From Apostichopus japonicus (taxonomy: Eukaryota > Echinodermata > Holothuroidea > Aspidochirotida > Stichopodidae), in NCBI RefSeq assembly GCF_037975245.1, contig NC_092577.1:31883398-31943397 (forward strand): 60,000 bases of DNA, given 5' to 3'. The notes beneath the pieces were generated by a model that was not told where the DNA came from, made no database searches, and worked only from the letters and a program-made list of their open reading frames with translations. Below are positions 13,149 through 26,750 of the stretch, piece after piece. The translations under genes and the position numbers were made by a program. Positions within the stretch are counted from its first letter, which is position 1. Every line of letters starts with the position of its first letter.

Positions 13149-13679
13149 CAGAGGCGTACTATACGGGGCGGGGAGCGGTATTCCCTGGTACAAGTCGAGG
13201 CGCCTTGCCACAGCCTCCCCCAACCCCATCCCCATAAAATAAGAGAAATAATAATAATGAGAATCAGTGGCGTAGGAAGGTACTTTTGAGTGGGGGGGGG
13301 GGCTGAAGACTGATGGCCGGCCTGGGGGAGGGGTCTAAGTGGAGGGGGTGTCCCCCCTCCCCAGGTGGCCTTAGATTCAATTTGGTGCTCCAAATGAGAT
13401 TTTTTTCTCATTTGGAAATGAGAAAGGGGTTTTCTGACTTGCGAAGCGGGGGGCAGAATGATACTTCCGCCCCTCCATATTTTTCACTGGGGGGCTGGCG
13501 CACCCCCCCAGCCCCCGGTTCCTACGCCCTTGATGAGAATTAATAAACAAATAATCAGTTCAAAGATAACATGAACAAAAATGTTCCCCCTCCCCTTAGA
13601 CGGCTCCCCCCAGGGCGGCATACCCTGTACAGTGTGACAAAGGACGGATCCAACCCGGTGCCAACTAGGTGCGCCACTG
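13149..13679. mobile_element. hAT-like MITE (outer), interrupted by a second MITE
   Basis: Ends CAGAGGCGTACTA (left) and the inverse of CAGTGGCGCACCTAGT (right), which fits hAT termini of the CAGNGGCG type. It is flanked by 8-bp direct repeats CTTAAAAA (13141-13148) and CTTATAAA (13680-13687), 7/8 identical, the size expected for hAT insertion. It has no coding capacity. A second MITE (13265-13532) is nested inside, so this one is older, consistent with its more diverged ends and duplication. Confidence 0.75.
13265..13532. mobile_element. hAT-like MITE (inner, nested), 268 bp
   Basis: Termini CAGTGGCGTAGGAA and TTCCTACGCCCTTG are inverted repeats, and the element is flanked by an exact 8-bp duplication ATGAGAAT (13257-13264 and 13533-13540). 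The interior is G-rich in the first half and C-rich at the end and has no transposase. This is a clear non-autonomous hAT-type insertion. Confidence 0.9.
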
Positions 13680-13689
13680 CTTATAAATG

Positions 13690-14990
13690 AAAATTTCAAT
13701 AAAATCATCATCGCGACCGCCATCAGCATGTTTTATGCGGCTCGCGTAGTAAGTTTAAAATAACCCGGCAACGTTTCCAAATTCGGGCAAAACTTTCTGC
13801 CCCCCCCCCCCCTCTCCACTCTCGTCCGCTCCAAAGTTGGGGCGGTCCCGTATGCTTATGTGTACACACATGATTAAACTTCAACGTTACCGATATAGTT
13901 CCACGAAACAGTGGATGTCCGCTTTAGTGTACCGTTGACATTGAATCAAAAGCAGTACGGTATAGCATTGCGGTATATACCGTCATCATATTCGTTCGTC
14001 CTTACTGCAGCACAGATCGTTGATACATTTGTCGGAATTTTCAAGTCTGTCACAAAACAAACTGTTTTAAACATGTACCTCACCGTGCATTTTCTAAAAC
14101 TTAGGTGAAAATAGGTGAAACCTAAATAAGTCGAACTTTGAGTCAATCAGCATGCTGACAGTCTGCATACAAATTCAGCCGGTGTGTTCGCATGCTTGTG
14201 AGCGCTGCTTCGCTTAAACACGATTGTGTTTATATGAGTCAGAGATTTGTAAAAAAGTACAGCTCACACGCACATTGATAAGGCTTGGCTAGAAAGCTGC
14301 ACGTAGAGGCTTATGTATTTTGGTATCATTGAACATGCCTCAAAGCAGTGGCGGACTGGCCACACGGGCATTTGGGCAATGCCCGGTGGGCTGGGGAGCC
14401 TGGTAAAATTTACAGCTCATTTTCACAGTAGTTAATAGAATACAGACGTTGGCGAGTCTCATTTCCAGTTTTCTGCTTTCATACGGAACTTTCCACAGTC
14501 AATTTGTGTGAACCTAATGGTTCACACAATGTTAAAATACCCAATAGTTTAGTCTGTCTACACTCACGCGGCGCGATCTTACGTAACAGCTAATACTACA
14601 AAACACTTATCTTACAGCTTTATATTTTAAAAAAAAATGTATTTTGCTGACTAAACATAGACATAGATAGATGTTCAAGTGTTTATGTATAAACAGCTGT
14701 GATTGCGGTATACTTTTCGTTATCATTTCCATACTTTTTAAAGACAATTAGGTTTGGAAATCTAAATAAGACTTTGTTATTATTCTATAGTAAGGTAAAC
14801 ACTTTGAAGCTTCTACACGCATTTGTGACATTTAGTGCGGCGTTATCCTGTTTACTAGAAAGGCTGGAATAAACGTGGGCACAAAAGTAAACAAATTACT
14901 CAAACTATATGTCATGTGATAATGACGCGAGAGGTCGTGTTAAAGTCATTCAGAGGGCATAATTCACTGTGATATAGCCATACATGATCG
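13690..14990. other. no gene; one single-ended hAT-like remnant at ~14346
   Basis: CAGTGGCGGACTGGCCACACG at about 14346 resembles one terminus of the hAT MITEs seen nearby, but no matching right end was found. The rest shows no recognisable feature apart from a 12-bp C run near 13800. Confidence 0.4.
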
Positions 14991-14999
14991 TAGTAAAAG

Positions 15000-15860
15000 C
15001 TCATAACTTGTTAAATTACATAATTATAATATATTAGTTTAACTATATGAAATTACATAACTATATGAAGTTACATATGAAGTTAAATAATTATATTATA
15101 TTAGTTTAACTATATGAAATTACATAACTGTATGAAATTACATAACTATATTATATTAGTTCAACTATAGGAAATTACATAACTCTATATGAATAACATA
15201 CCTATATTATTTGAGTTTAACTATATGAAATTACATAACTATATATTAGTTTAGTTTAACTATATGAAATTACATAACTATATGAATAACATAATTATAA
15301 TATATTTGTTGAACTATGTGAAATTACATAACTATATGAAGTTAAATAATTATATTATATTAGTTTAACTATATGAAACTACAAAGCTATATATTAGTTT
15401 AGTTTAACTATATGAAATTAAATAACTATATAAAATTACATAATGATACTGTTTTAGTTTATCTATGTGAAATTACATAATTATATGGAATTACATAACT
15501 ATATTTAGTTTAGTAATTATGGAATTACATAATTATATTATTTCAGTTTAATTACAATAATTAGAACCAGGCAGTTAATTTTACGACGCTTAAGGGACCA
15601 CAAATGTGGGAGAAGCCCGCAAAGGCTTATGGATTATATTCACATCGGATGGCTTCCACTTCAACATTTTAACTCAAATTTAAAATCTTTCCAATTGAGA
15701 AGGTCATATCAGATGGGGAAACCGTAGGTTGTTCTTGGATGAAAATCCACTTTACTATCCGGCCGCGTATCGAACCCCGAACCCCCCGATTGCTTGAAAT
15801 GCCACCACCGAAGCACCGTTTATAAAAATTACATTCACTATATGAGATTACATTAACAAG
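15000..15860. repeat. AT-rich minisatellite, AACTATATGAAATTACATAA units
   Basis: At least ten degenerate tandem copies of a unit of about 30-60 bp built from AGTTTAACTATATGAAATTA-CATAACTATAT. The array runs from about 15000 to 15555, and one more unit appears at about 15825-15860 after an inserted SINE (15565-15832), showing that the SINE landed inside the array. The DNA is very AT-rich and easily melted. It lies within the inferred sulfotransferase 1 intron. Confidence 0.9.
15565..15832 (-). mobile_element. tRNA-derived SINE, minus orientation
   Basis: On the minus strand the element begins with a tRNA-like head (GGTGGTGGCATTTCAAGCAA, then GGGGTTCGATACGCGG with a B-box-like GGTTCGAT). It runs into a body containing AAGCCTTTGCGGGCTTCTCC and CACATTTGTGGTCCCTTAAG. 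The 3' body half is shared with a second copy at 35170-35330, and that second copy ends in an (ATT)n tail, which supports retroposition. The Pol III boxes are diverged. Confidence 0.65.
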
Positions 15861-16243
15861 ATAGTCTTATACTCACGAAAGAGTGCACACAAATAGTACA
15901 ACATCTCTTAACCTAAGTATGCCAACTCTGCATTTATTCTATCCCAAAATAGTGGTACCGAAACTGTTATTTTACCACAGATATAAAAATATAGTAACAG
16001 ATTTCAACCAATTTTGTAAGTTTATAAAGTATCAGACCTCATATACCGAGATTTGGTTTTCAATCGCATGGGATTATCTTTAATTAAGTGTTAACTAACA
16101 GTTACATTGTCACGGTAACTAATGCAGGTAATAACATTATTAAAATTGACTTATTTGTTTCCACGGTTACTTCTCTAGTAATTTATTCATTAACCAAATG
16201 AATTTAACGCAACGTATTCAAATATCCTGTATAACCTTCGCTA

Positions 16244-16548
16244 GGGAGCGTTGTGGTCAAGGCAGTGGACTTGTGATCTAAGGATTGCAGGTTCGAGTCC
16301 TGGCCAGATCATTGCGGTGTGTCATTGGGCAAGGCACTTCATCTCCATCGCCTCTCTTCACCCAGGTGTATAAATGGGGACCTGTGTTATAAAACTGTCA
16401 GCTGGGCGGGGTTTAGCTGCTGCCATGTAGAGGGATTGCCTCTATGTTTATAGCTCCATGGTTTGACAGGTTATCGTTGACCGGCGAATATTGTAAAGCG
16501 CTTCGAGCCTTTAGAAAATTAAAATATGAAATTATTATAATTATTACC
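16244..16548 (+). mobile_element. tRNA-derived SINE with 'CAAGGCACTTCATC' body
   Basis: The head resembles a tRNA, with an A-box-like TGGTCAAGGCAGTGG and a perfect B box GGTTCGAGTCC (16290-16300). The body reads TTGGGCAAGGCACTTCATCT and CACCCAGGTGTATAAATGGG, and the 3' end TTGTAAAGCGCTTCGAGCC runs into an AT-rich tail. The GCGCTT-type tail is like that of CR1/L2 LINEs, suggesting it is mobilised by them. It ends about 115 bp before the acceptor of the sulfotransferase catalytic exon. Confidence 0.8.
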
Positions 16549-16663
16549 TTCCAGCTGACTATTTTTACACTTCTCATTACCCGTCGGTTTCTGTTTTTCT
16601 TTGAATTTTCTTTTCTTTTTATTTTTTTTGTGGCTGTTTAAAACCTTTCTCATTATCTTTCAG

Positions 16664-17831
16664 CACGATAACATCTAGGCGCAAGCTGTGGCCGTTTTCT
16701 TTTCTCCGAGATCAACTTGAAGAAGCACCGGCTGTTTCGCTCACGACAAACACCGCGACAACAACAGCAGCGAGGACAACAATGGTGTCGCTTGAAACAG
16801 AAGAAAAATGTCGCGAAACTAGCAACTTCGTCTTTATCAAGACCCACAAGACGGGTAGCACGACACTGCGATCGCTGACATCTCGCTTTGGATACTTTCG
16901 CAATCTGTCCTTCCTGTTAGGCAAAGGAAGCATTATTGGGCATCTGAATTCACTCTCTTTGAATATGAAGAAAAATGCGTACAATTTTCTGCCTCCTATC
17001 GGCGTCAAAGTCGGTGATTTCTCAAATTACCGGAACTATAACATTTCGAATATTCACGTCCAATTCGACGAGGCGAAAATGAGAAAGTTGATGTATCCAT
17101 CCCCAGATTTGAAATATATCACAATTTTTAGGGAACCTGTAGACCAATGGCTCTCCAATTTCCAATATTACAAAGGCTATAAGAAGGCTGGTCTAACACT
17201 CAGTAACATGTCCCAACAGTTATTGCCGTTCTTAAAATCTGAAAAAGCAGCTACATTAGGATTTAACAAGCAATTGAGAGATGTGGGGATTGGTTCGAAG
17301 ATTTTGAATAATGGTTCGATATCTTCGTTGAATGCCAGTATCGCAAAATTAGACAATTTGCTATCGCTCGCCCTCATAACGGAGTATTTCGACGAGTCGC
17401 TTTTAGTGATGAAGAAGCTTTTCTGTTGGTCCTTCCGTGATATCCTCTACGTAAAGAAGCGCGCGCAACCTAACCCTATCGTTATCAGCGACGAGACGAG
17501 GCAGGAATTGCGACGCAGAAGCTGGGCCGATGTCGTACTGTATGAACATTTTCTGAGCGTACTCTGGCAGAGAGTCGAGGAGTATGGACCCAATTTCCAG
17601 AGAGATTTACAAACGTTTCGAAACCTTTTAAACGACACTCTCACCACCTGCGTGGCAAAGAGTGTTGCCGAAGTGTCGAATGATCGCTATCTGTATATCG
17701 AAACATACCCCTCGTCAAACAGCAGTGCCTTTTGTTGGGCATTTGTGAATTCCAGGTTTCATATGGACGTTGAAATGGTTCGAAGACAGGGTCATCCATC
17801 AGATGTGAGATGGAAGAAATTAGACTACTAA
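16664..17831 (+). CDS. galactose-3-O-sulfotransferase-like, catalytic exon
   Basis: A Golgi enzyme expected to transfer sulfate from PAPS to the 3-OH of a terminal galactose on glycolipid or glycan (Gal3ST family, named after galactosylceramide sulfotransferase). The exon begins after a CTTTCAG acceptor and is open to TAA, giving about 388 residues, of which the last 349 follow the first internal ATG (16782). A Thr-rich stem precedes the domain. The 5'-phosphosulfate loop is FIKTHKTGSTTL, the 3'-phosphate strand is ITIFREPVDQWLSNFQYY, and the family block LITEYFDESLLVMKKLFCW is present. Several NxS/T sites are visible. The catalytic domain is in a single exon, with no breaks. Since the exon is open upstream of 16782, translation probably starts in an earlier exon. 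Exact acceptor substrate cannot be deduced. Confidence 0.9.
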
Positions 17832-18570
17832 GTCATGGCATCATTCGCCCTACTTATAGTCCCCTCCCACCTCCACCTCCTCCCCCCCCCCCCACCTCCC
17901 CCTGACCTGCTGAAATATGTATTATTGTTATGCAGCTTTGTGCACATTTTTGAAGGTGATGTCCGAAACAATCAGTGATGTCCGAAACGCTTATAAAGTA
18001 ACTTAAAATAAACACAGAGGATTTGAACTATAATGGGTTCAAAACTGTCACTATACCTTGTTGGTAGCTTGTCAACAAGAAAGACCCCTTCGTTTCAAAT
18101 GTAACTTTTTATAATGACATGCTTTCTGTAGAAAACATGAAAGTTATGTCCATGAAAGTTATGTGGTGATGTCCGAAACATAGTCCAAGACAGTCTAATT
18201 CAAATCTATGAAACAAGTGTTAGCATTTTCCATTAGTTCAAATCAATTTGATGCTGTTTGTGAACATCACATATCATGATGTACTGATATATATATATTG
18301 TTAAGTTTTAACAAGCATGGCCTTCGTTTAATAATTGTCTTGTTGATCACTTGTATCCCATTTCTTTGTTTCGAACTTGGAACCTAGGAAGAGTTATATA
18401 TCTTGTTTTAGGAGGGGTAACAATTTAATAAATGTTTTTTATTCTTATTATTGTATATTAATGAACATCATTTGTTTTATTACTAAATATTACGTTATAT
18501 AAGGTAAAACGTTGGTGGGCGATGTCCGAAACTAGATCTATTTGGAGGGGTGATGTCCGAAGCAAAAGTC
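17832..18570 (+). repeat. downstream region with five GATGTCCGAAAC motifs
   Basis: Downstream of the sulfotransferase stop there is a pyrimidine-rich tract (17855-17905, with a C run). Then the 12-mer GATGTCCGAAAC appears at about 17959, 17977, 18168, 18521 and (one change, GAAGC) 18552, always on the + strand. AATAAA signals occur at about 18008 and 18426, so some or all copies may be in the 3' UTR. The motif shares TGTCCGAA with the inverted repeats at 6.4-6.9 kb. I do not recognise it as a known element. Confidence 0.7.
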
Positions 18571-19957
<1,387 letters not shown>

Positions 19958-22900
19958 ATGGTGTTAAGTTTATGTTTTTATTATTGTAAAACTAGAGTGT
20001 TGTAAAATCATCGGGAAACTAAGAAAGTCAAAGATTGTATACAATGAGGGCATTGACTCGTCGATGTACCTTTCGCATAATTTTATTCTGTTTTTAAACC
20101 GACATTTCAAGTGTCAGTATAGGATCATGCAATATCAGCGTTGATACGTCTGGTGTGGATAGAGTGGTATAGAGAAAAGGGAGGATCCACCCTACGGTGG
20201 GAAATGTAGTTGGTAACAGGGAGGATTTAAATCTTCCAAAGAGGTCTTGACCATCACCAATTGCATTATCCGAGGTGGCTTTAGATGGATCATTTTCTGG
20301 AAGAGCGCCCTTAAAAAATATCTCGACTCATTTTAGAAGCCCGAACCTTTTTGGGATGGCCAGAGGCCAATCAAGGATTTTATATAAAGTATAGTGGGGT
20401 GATGCCCTGTGATCATTGAAACCGAATTCCATGGAGGGTGGTTCGGGGGCTTCCTAGAAAGAAATTAAACAGTCATGGTGCGTTCATGGTACATACTAAG
20501 GCGAAATTAGATTATAAATTGTGGTGCATACTGAGACGATTATAAATTAGGTAAGTATATATTTAGCTCTCAACGCAAGGTTTGTCTGAGCTTGGAAAGG
20601 GTGTACTCCGTAGAAGTGGTCTTATTTTCTCCCGGCTTAATGCCAAAGAAACCCCCGACTGTGTCATTTTCCCTTGACAGACGACAGCAGGCACTTCCGC
20701 CCCGTCACCCTCCTCTTCGGGTATGTCACTGACTAGTACTGCAAGAACTAATACTACTACAATACTTGTCTGCTGCCACGGCTATTGTTGCTGCTCCGGC
20801 CACTACTTCTACTACTACTGCAAATAATGCTGCCACAATCCAGTTAAACTCCTACTTCTAAGCAGGGATGTAGTTACGGGGGGATGGGGGGTGTCTCACC
20901 CTCTCCCAATAATTGGCTTGAATCTTCAAAAGTTGGCAAATCGGTGGTAAAAAAACATGACAGTTGGAAAAGTTTATCTATGAAACATCTAACATAATTT
21001 AAGCTGAATGCACTATTGACAGGTTAATTCCGAGTGAATAATAATAAGATATTTCTAATGTTTCTAATTTTAGTCTTACAATATTACAAGATCTGACGTA
21101 ATTCGAACTTACAATTAACCAAAATCTTGTTTCTAACTTCTTGTACAACCCATAACAAAGTTGAAAATACCACAAACTAAATTGAAAAGTTACCCTAACC
21201 CTGCCTGCATGCGGATATAATTGGCGTTCGATTTAGCACTTTAGCATATTACTATAAGTACCCGACGTAGCATATTTTAAGGTACAAAGAACTGGCAACA
21301 CAGTGGTGCTATGTGTGCTGAAAATTTCAACATGGAATTTCAATGAGGGATTTGTACGCGTTCACGGTGTTCTTTTCGCAGTAATTGCATGACTATAATG
21401 TTTATATGCCACCCCTACTAGTAAACTACAAAAGATTTAATTTAGTTAGTTTTTATCAAAACAAGTTTTGTCAGAAATACATACTGATGTTAAATAAAAA
21501 TTGGCGTAAGAAATGGATCAAAAATTGTTCAGACAATAATGGGTGGCCTAACGTTTGCCTACATATATACACTGCGATAGGCTACTGGTGAGGCTCATTC
21601 CCGCCAGCGGTTGGGGCCTGTCATGTCTTATATACATTCCGTACAGAATAGTAGCTTATAGCCATAATTCAATACTTATCATTACAATGACAAAATGAAA
21701 TTTAATATCTAGGCAAACAGGCCGTCTATCTCTTCTTTTTCAGAAATACGAATGCTCAGAAATAAAATCTCAAGAAGAATTGTCAACTTGACTGTACGCT
21801 GATTGCTGAAAATTTCGAACTTGGAGTTTGAGAGATTTTGTGTGTGTTTGTAAATGTTTCGCAATTAATTTGGTAGGCCTATGTAACCAAGGCCTAGATT
21901 TACAAATAAAAAAAGAAGAGTATATGACTAAAGAAAATGGGTAACTTAATATTCTAATATATACCGTATTTAAATAGTGGGTATAAATTTATAAAGATTT
22001 GTTTTAGACCGTGCGTCTAGAAATATACAACCTAACGTTAGGGTATGTATACCACACAGTGTGATAGGCTACTGGTTAGGCTTATTAGGGCCGGCTGTTT
22101 TGAAAGTAGAGCATATTACTACAGAATCGAATCGCCATGATTAAACTTATTGAAAAGCACTTTCTGGTGGCTGCAGTTGCTTGCTAAACAAAATTGCTGA
22201 ACATTGACTGCATCTAAAGCTGAAAATGTTTTTTTTCTTTATAATTTGTCAATCATTTATTCACAAACAAAGAGAATATTTCTACAAACAAGATACATTT
22301 TGATGAAATTCTAAGTACAGAGAATTTTGACAGCTATGCATTCGTTCCAAATTTAATAGTTTTTCAAGGATGAATCAACAAGAAGATTATAATAGCCTAA
22401 ATAAAACATTCTGAAGAGCATTTGTCCAGATGACATCACAGCCCCCCCCCCACCCCCCTACTGTGGTCCAACTTCCTGGAGTAGCTGAAGGTTTAGCCTC
22501 TCAAAAAATAGGTGACGTTTCAATCAACCGTATCTCGAGTTTGGGGCATGATATTGAGATGGGGTTTTCAAATAGAAGTGTGGAATATTTTTCTCTTCAA
22601 TAAACGTTTCACATTGTTTGTCACCAGAATACCCCTTTTAATGGGTTTTATAGGCGTGATATTTTGAGAAGACAGTACTGGGTATACTCACCAATGAGTT
22701 AGAAGACAATCACAGAAAAAAATTGCATTGAAATGATGAAGCCATTGATAGTTCTCTTATAACCGCTCAAGGATCCAATAACAGAGGACGATGAAATATT
22801 TGGCGCTTTGTTTCCACCTAGTTACATCTTTGATGTCGATGGCTTTATTTCATATAGATTTTCAGTGCACCTGTTAATGAGGAACATGGAGAAATTAAGA

Positions 22901-23060
22901 CATTGAGTGAGACAGCAAAGTTCGCACATGACCACAAACATATCCTGCCATTGGGTAAGATAGGTTATCGTCTAGCCCTTACTGTACCAGTGACGACAGT
23001 TTCCAAAAATTGAACTCACGTTAAGCAGACTGAAAATAGTGAGACTTGATTCCTTCAATA
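19958..23060. other. 3.1 kb without recognised gene
   Basis: No motif-bearing frame, RNA gene or transposon with both ends was found. CAGGGATGTAGTTACGGGG at about 20866 resembles one end of the local hAT-like MITEs. There is a poly-C run at about 22441, and scattered AGGCCTA and CTAACGTTAG words occur, as elsewhere in the window. Confidence 0.4.
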
Positions 23061-23715
23061 TACTAGTAATATAGTACTACTACTGCTATACTACTACCGC
23101 TACTACTACTACTGCTACTATTATTATTATACACTACTACAACTACTGCTACTACTATTATACACTACTACTACTGCTACTACTATTATATTACTACTAC
23201 TGCTACTACTACTAATACTACTAATGCCCTGCTTCAACTACTAATACTTCTACTACTGCTATTAATACTACTACTGATACTACTACTGCTACAACTGCTA
23301 CAACTACCACTAGTACTAATGATATTGCTCCTACTACTACTACTTTACTACTACAACTACTACTACTGCCAATAATACTAATACTGCCAATAATACTACT
23401 ACTTATACTACTAATAATACTACTAATGCTACTAATTCTACTAGTACTATTTGTACTTCTACTACTGCTACTACTACTACTAGTAGTAGTAGTAGTAGTA
23501 GTACTAAAGCCACTTCTAGTACTACTACAACTACTACCATTGCTATTTCTACTAAAATACTACTACTGCTGCTACTGTTACAACTACATCTGCTGCTATT
23601 ACTAATGCTACTAATGCTAATTATGTTACATATGCTACTGCTAATACTACAACACTACTACTGCAACTACTACCACTACTACTACTTCTGCTACTACTAC
23701 CACTGGTACTCATAC
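23061..23715 (+). repeat. ACT/GCT trinucleotide-rich compound repeat (left part)
   Basis: About 650 bp of CTACTACTGC-type triplets with longer repeated blocks (AATTATGTTACATATGCTAC, GGTACTCATAC). It is interrupted by the BEL/Pao insertion at 23716 and resumes at 30871. An uninterrupted paralogous block inside the right part (about 31040-31075, ACTCATACTACCGTGGC) serves as an internal model of the empty site. Confidence 0.95.
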
Positions 23716-24257
23716 TGTAGCGTCAAAGCTATTGGAGTAGAGCGCCACCAATTTTAGGCTTCATATTTTGATAGCGATCTAGACCATGATTTGGCAGCTC
23801 AGGAGAGAAGCATAAAACCGAGAGTTGCTTGTGTAGTTTTACATCGAGCGGCGGTTTTCTTTCACTTTATATCAACACTGGTAGTAATTTTTTTGTTGGA
23901 TACAGTTGGTAAGTGATGTGATAAAATTCAATGAGTGTGTGCTGGGGTGATGGGGGCCATGGGACCGATATCGTTTATACATTATAAGTTTAGAAATTCA
24001 TATCAGGCCATGTGATGCATTTGTTGTGGCCTTCTGTGCATTTCCACCGGGAAGCGTAAGCGTAGGCTACTGTGGATTCACATAAACATAGCCTGCTGGC
24101 AGTGTGCAGTTGGGGTAGTCATGGGCCTAAGTTACTTAAGCTATGAGGAGTTGTGGGTAAACAGGTATTGTTGTTCATAGGTCTGATTTGATTATTGTTT
24201 TCATGATAATTAAGAGTGTTTACCTGATACTTGATTTACTTGTTCTCTTTTTGTAGT
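23716..24257 (+). repeat. 5' LTR of the BEL/Pao element (3' end missing)
   Basis: Homologous to the 3' LTR from TGTAGCG up to the TTTTTGTAG at 24256. The 3' LTR continues for another 113 bp (30758-30870) that are absent here, where gag leader sequence begins instead. A TATA-like GCATAAAAC is at about 23810. A strong donor-like CAGTTG|GTAAGT (GT at 23909-23910) and an acceptor-like TTCTCTTTTTGTAG (AG at 24255-24256) are both inside the LTR, so the first transcript may carry a leader intron. Confidence 0.85.
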
Positions 24258-24280
24258 TCACAACTCCGGCATTTACTACG

Positions 24281-25799
24281 ATGAGTGTTTCGCAAGTCGA
24301 CATGGATGATGGGGAAAAGCCACCAACGGTGGTCTACTTAAAGTAGTCATGTGATGGCTACTTAGGGATATTAGCAAGGAGATATAAGGAGTTAGAAGTT
24401 CTTATCAGCGATACGAAGAATATAGACGCTGTAATCAAGAAATATGGACTACTAGAAGGCATCAGTGATAGTTGCCTGGAGGGACACCCAGCTGAATCTT
24501 CACTGGAACAATTCGAACTAAATAAATTGAATAGAGCCGAGTTTAGCAAGAGGATTGGCGACTGGATTGAAGACAGCAAGCCACAAGACGGCTCACCGCT
24601 TCAACCCGTCAGCCCAGGACAGAAGGATGATGATGATGATGACAAATCTGTGGTATCGACTACGAGAAGTCACAAGAGTAACAGAAGGGATGCCAGCTCT
24701 CCATCGTCGGTCAGAATAAAAGAAGCTAAAACGAAAATGGAATTAGCGAGAATAAAGTGAGAACAGCCAAAAAAAGGACACATCAGGAAGAACAGCGACT
24801 GCTGGAACAAAGACTGGCACAGATGCAACTGGACAATGAAATTGAAGAGGCGGACGTTAGACTACAGATCTGGGAAAATAATGGAGTTGCAGGTAATCTC
24901 CATACAGATGCAGTAATGGGCCCAGCTGAAGGTACACATAATGTCATTGGGGTAATTAGGATCCACCCGCATGTACACCCAGGCCTACCACAACCATGGG
25001 TTAAATCCCAATTTAACAGAGTGGCCACCAGGGAAGACAACAACCAGTGATCGGGTATCTCAAGACTTGCCCCAGTTGTTCTAAACTTTGAACTTGTCTG
25101 TGAACATGCCTAAGGCAGAAATTACACAATTTAATGGTAACCCTGTTAGTTACTGAACCTTCATTATCAGTTTCGATGTCAATATTGCAAGTAAGACCTT
25201 TGATGATCGGGTAAGGTTAATGTACCTGATGCAATTATGTGTGGGTGAATTGAAGGAGAGCAAAGAGTGTCGTGTGCTGATGGACCTCCAGCAGGGCTAT
25301 AAAAAGGCTAGAGAGAATTGGCTGATCAGTATGGCTAACCCATCTTATAGTACAAGTGCTGATTGGGGAAATATTAAGCAGATCGCAGGTTAGACCAAAT
25401 GACGTCAACGGTTTATCTGAGCTCGCGCAGAAAATGCGCCGATGTGACATCACATGAACACAAATGGACTATACTGCTGATTTGAATTCTAGTGATAACT
25501 TGCTAAAAATCCAAAAAATGATGCCTATTTACATGCAGTCTGACTGGGCAAATCAAGCGCAAAGGGTGATGACCAAAGGGGTAGTCCCCAACTTCAGTAA
25601 CGTGACCGAGTTTGTGGAAGACCATGCTCGAGTGTGTAACACAATACATGGTAAAAATGTGAGTAGTCGGTCAAATGTCCCTAAGGACGGCGGTAGGTCA
25701 GTAAGGACAAATAGGCAATTTGGTAGCAAGGGTGTCACTACTCTCTTAACACAGGGATATCAGGAGGAAGGAAAATCAAAGCCCAAGCAGGCAAAATAA
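24281..25799 (+). pseudogene. BEL/Pao gag, degenerate
   Basis: An ATG 24 bp after the LTR acceptor-like site opens MSVSQVDMDDGEKPP. The frame then passes through stops and shifts. The readable parts are an acidic DDDDDD stretch, a charged coiled-coil-like segment (KEAKTKMELARIK, then QEEQRLLEQRLAQMQLDNEI) and a later piece with NLLKIQKMMPIYMQSDW. The order of leader, acidic segment and coiled coil fits BEL/Pao Gag polyproteins. An intact zinc knuckle was not found. At least three in-frame stops or shifts break it. Confidence 0.75.
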
Positions 25800-25859
25800 C
25801 AAGGCTGCTCTGAACAGCATTGGATATCGAATTGCTAGGTATTTAAGGGTAAGCCACAA

Positions 25860-26750
25860 AGGGAGAGATTTAAGATGTCAGGTGGATGGTCGTGCAGACG
25901 ACACCGCTCACTGTTGCACTATGCTCCACGTGTGGACGAAAGGGTTATTTCCTCAACTGGGGTCGGTGAACCCAATCCACAAGGTGGGGTACAGGGGGTT
26001 AGTCTGGCAATGGTGTCATCTCGGAAGGTATGCCTCCAGGTGTTGCCAGTACATGTGTATGCTATTAACAAGACAATAATGACATGGGCAATATTAGATG
26101 AGGGAAGTGGCACATCCTTGTTTGAAAAGGGACTAGCAAAGAAGTCGGGCATCAAGGGTAAACTTGACGAATTTGAGTTGACTACGGTCAATGACCCTAG
26201 TGAAGTTCGACAGGGATCAGAGGTAGCTCTCGCTGTAAGGGGTGAACAGGATGTGGAGTTAATTGAAATACCTGAGGTGTTGACCGTGGATAGTATCCCG
26301 GTGTCTCGTCGGAGTATACCTAGCCAAGCCGACCTGGACAAGTGGCCACACTTAAAGGGAATTGAACTTCCCACTATTGATGACAACGAGGTGAGGTTGA
26401 CAATAAGCAGCGACACGCCAGAGGCGTTCTGGGTGATGGATGAACGCCGAGGACGGTGGAAGGAGCTCTATGCAATTCTCTCACCCGTGGACTGGACATT
26501 AGTAGGACCAATGTCCAAAGACACGAGCAGTAGGTCATTCGCTGTGAACCACATTAGCCATGACTCCCTCCAAGACCAGCTTAAGCGGTTTTGGCAGCTC
26601 GACCACAGCCTTAAAGGGTGTGATGAAGGGAAGGTTTGTGAGTCGGTCGAAGATAGTAGAGAGAGAGAGATAATGAATTATGAAATAGGGCTACCATGGC
26701 GACATCATCCTGCATATTTTACCCAATAATCGTAAGTTAGCTGACAAACG
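25860..26750 (+). pseudogene. BEL/Pao pol: protease and start of RT
   Basis: The longest intact frame of the element (25875-26729, 284 codons). The aspartic-protease active-site region reads WAILDEGSGTSLF, where retroviral-type proteases usually have D-S/T-G. Here a Glu stands between Asp and Gly, so the enzyme is probably inactive. RSIPSQADLDKWPHLKGIEL is the typical BEL linker after protease. The frame ends where reverse transcriptase should begin (LPWRHHPAY). Confidence 0.8.

Noticed and set aside
16244-16320. Genuine tRNA gene
   Set aside because: The head resembles a tRNA with a perfect B box, but it continues into a SINE body and tail and cannot form a full acceptor stem.
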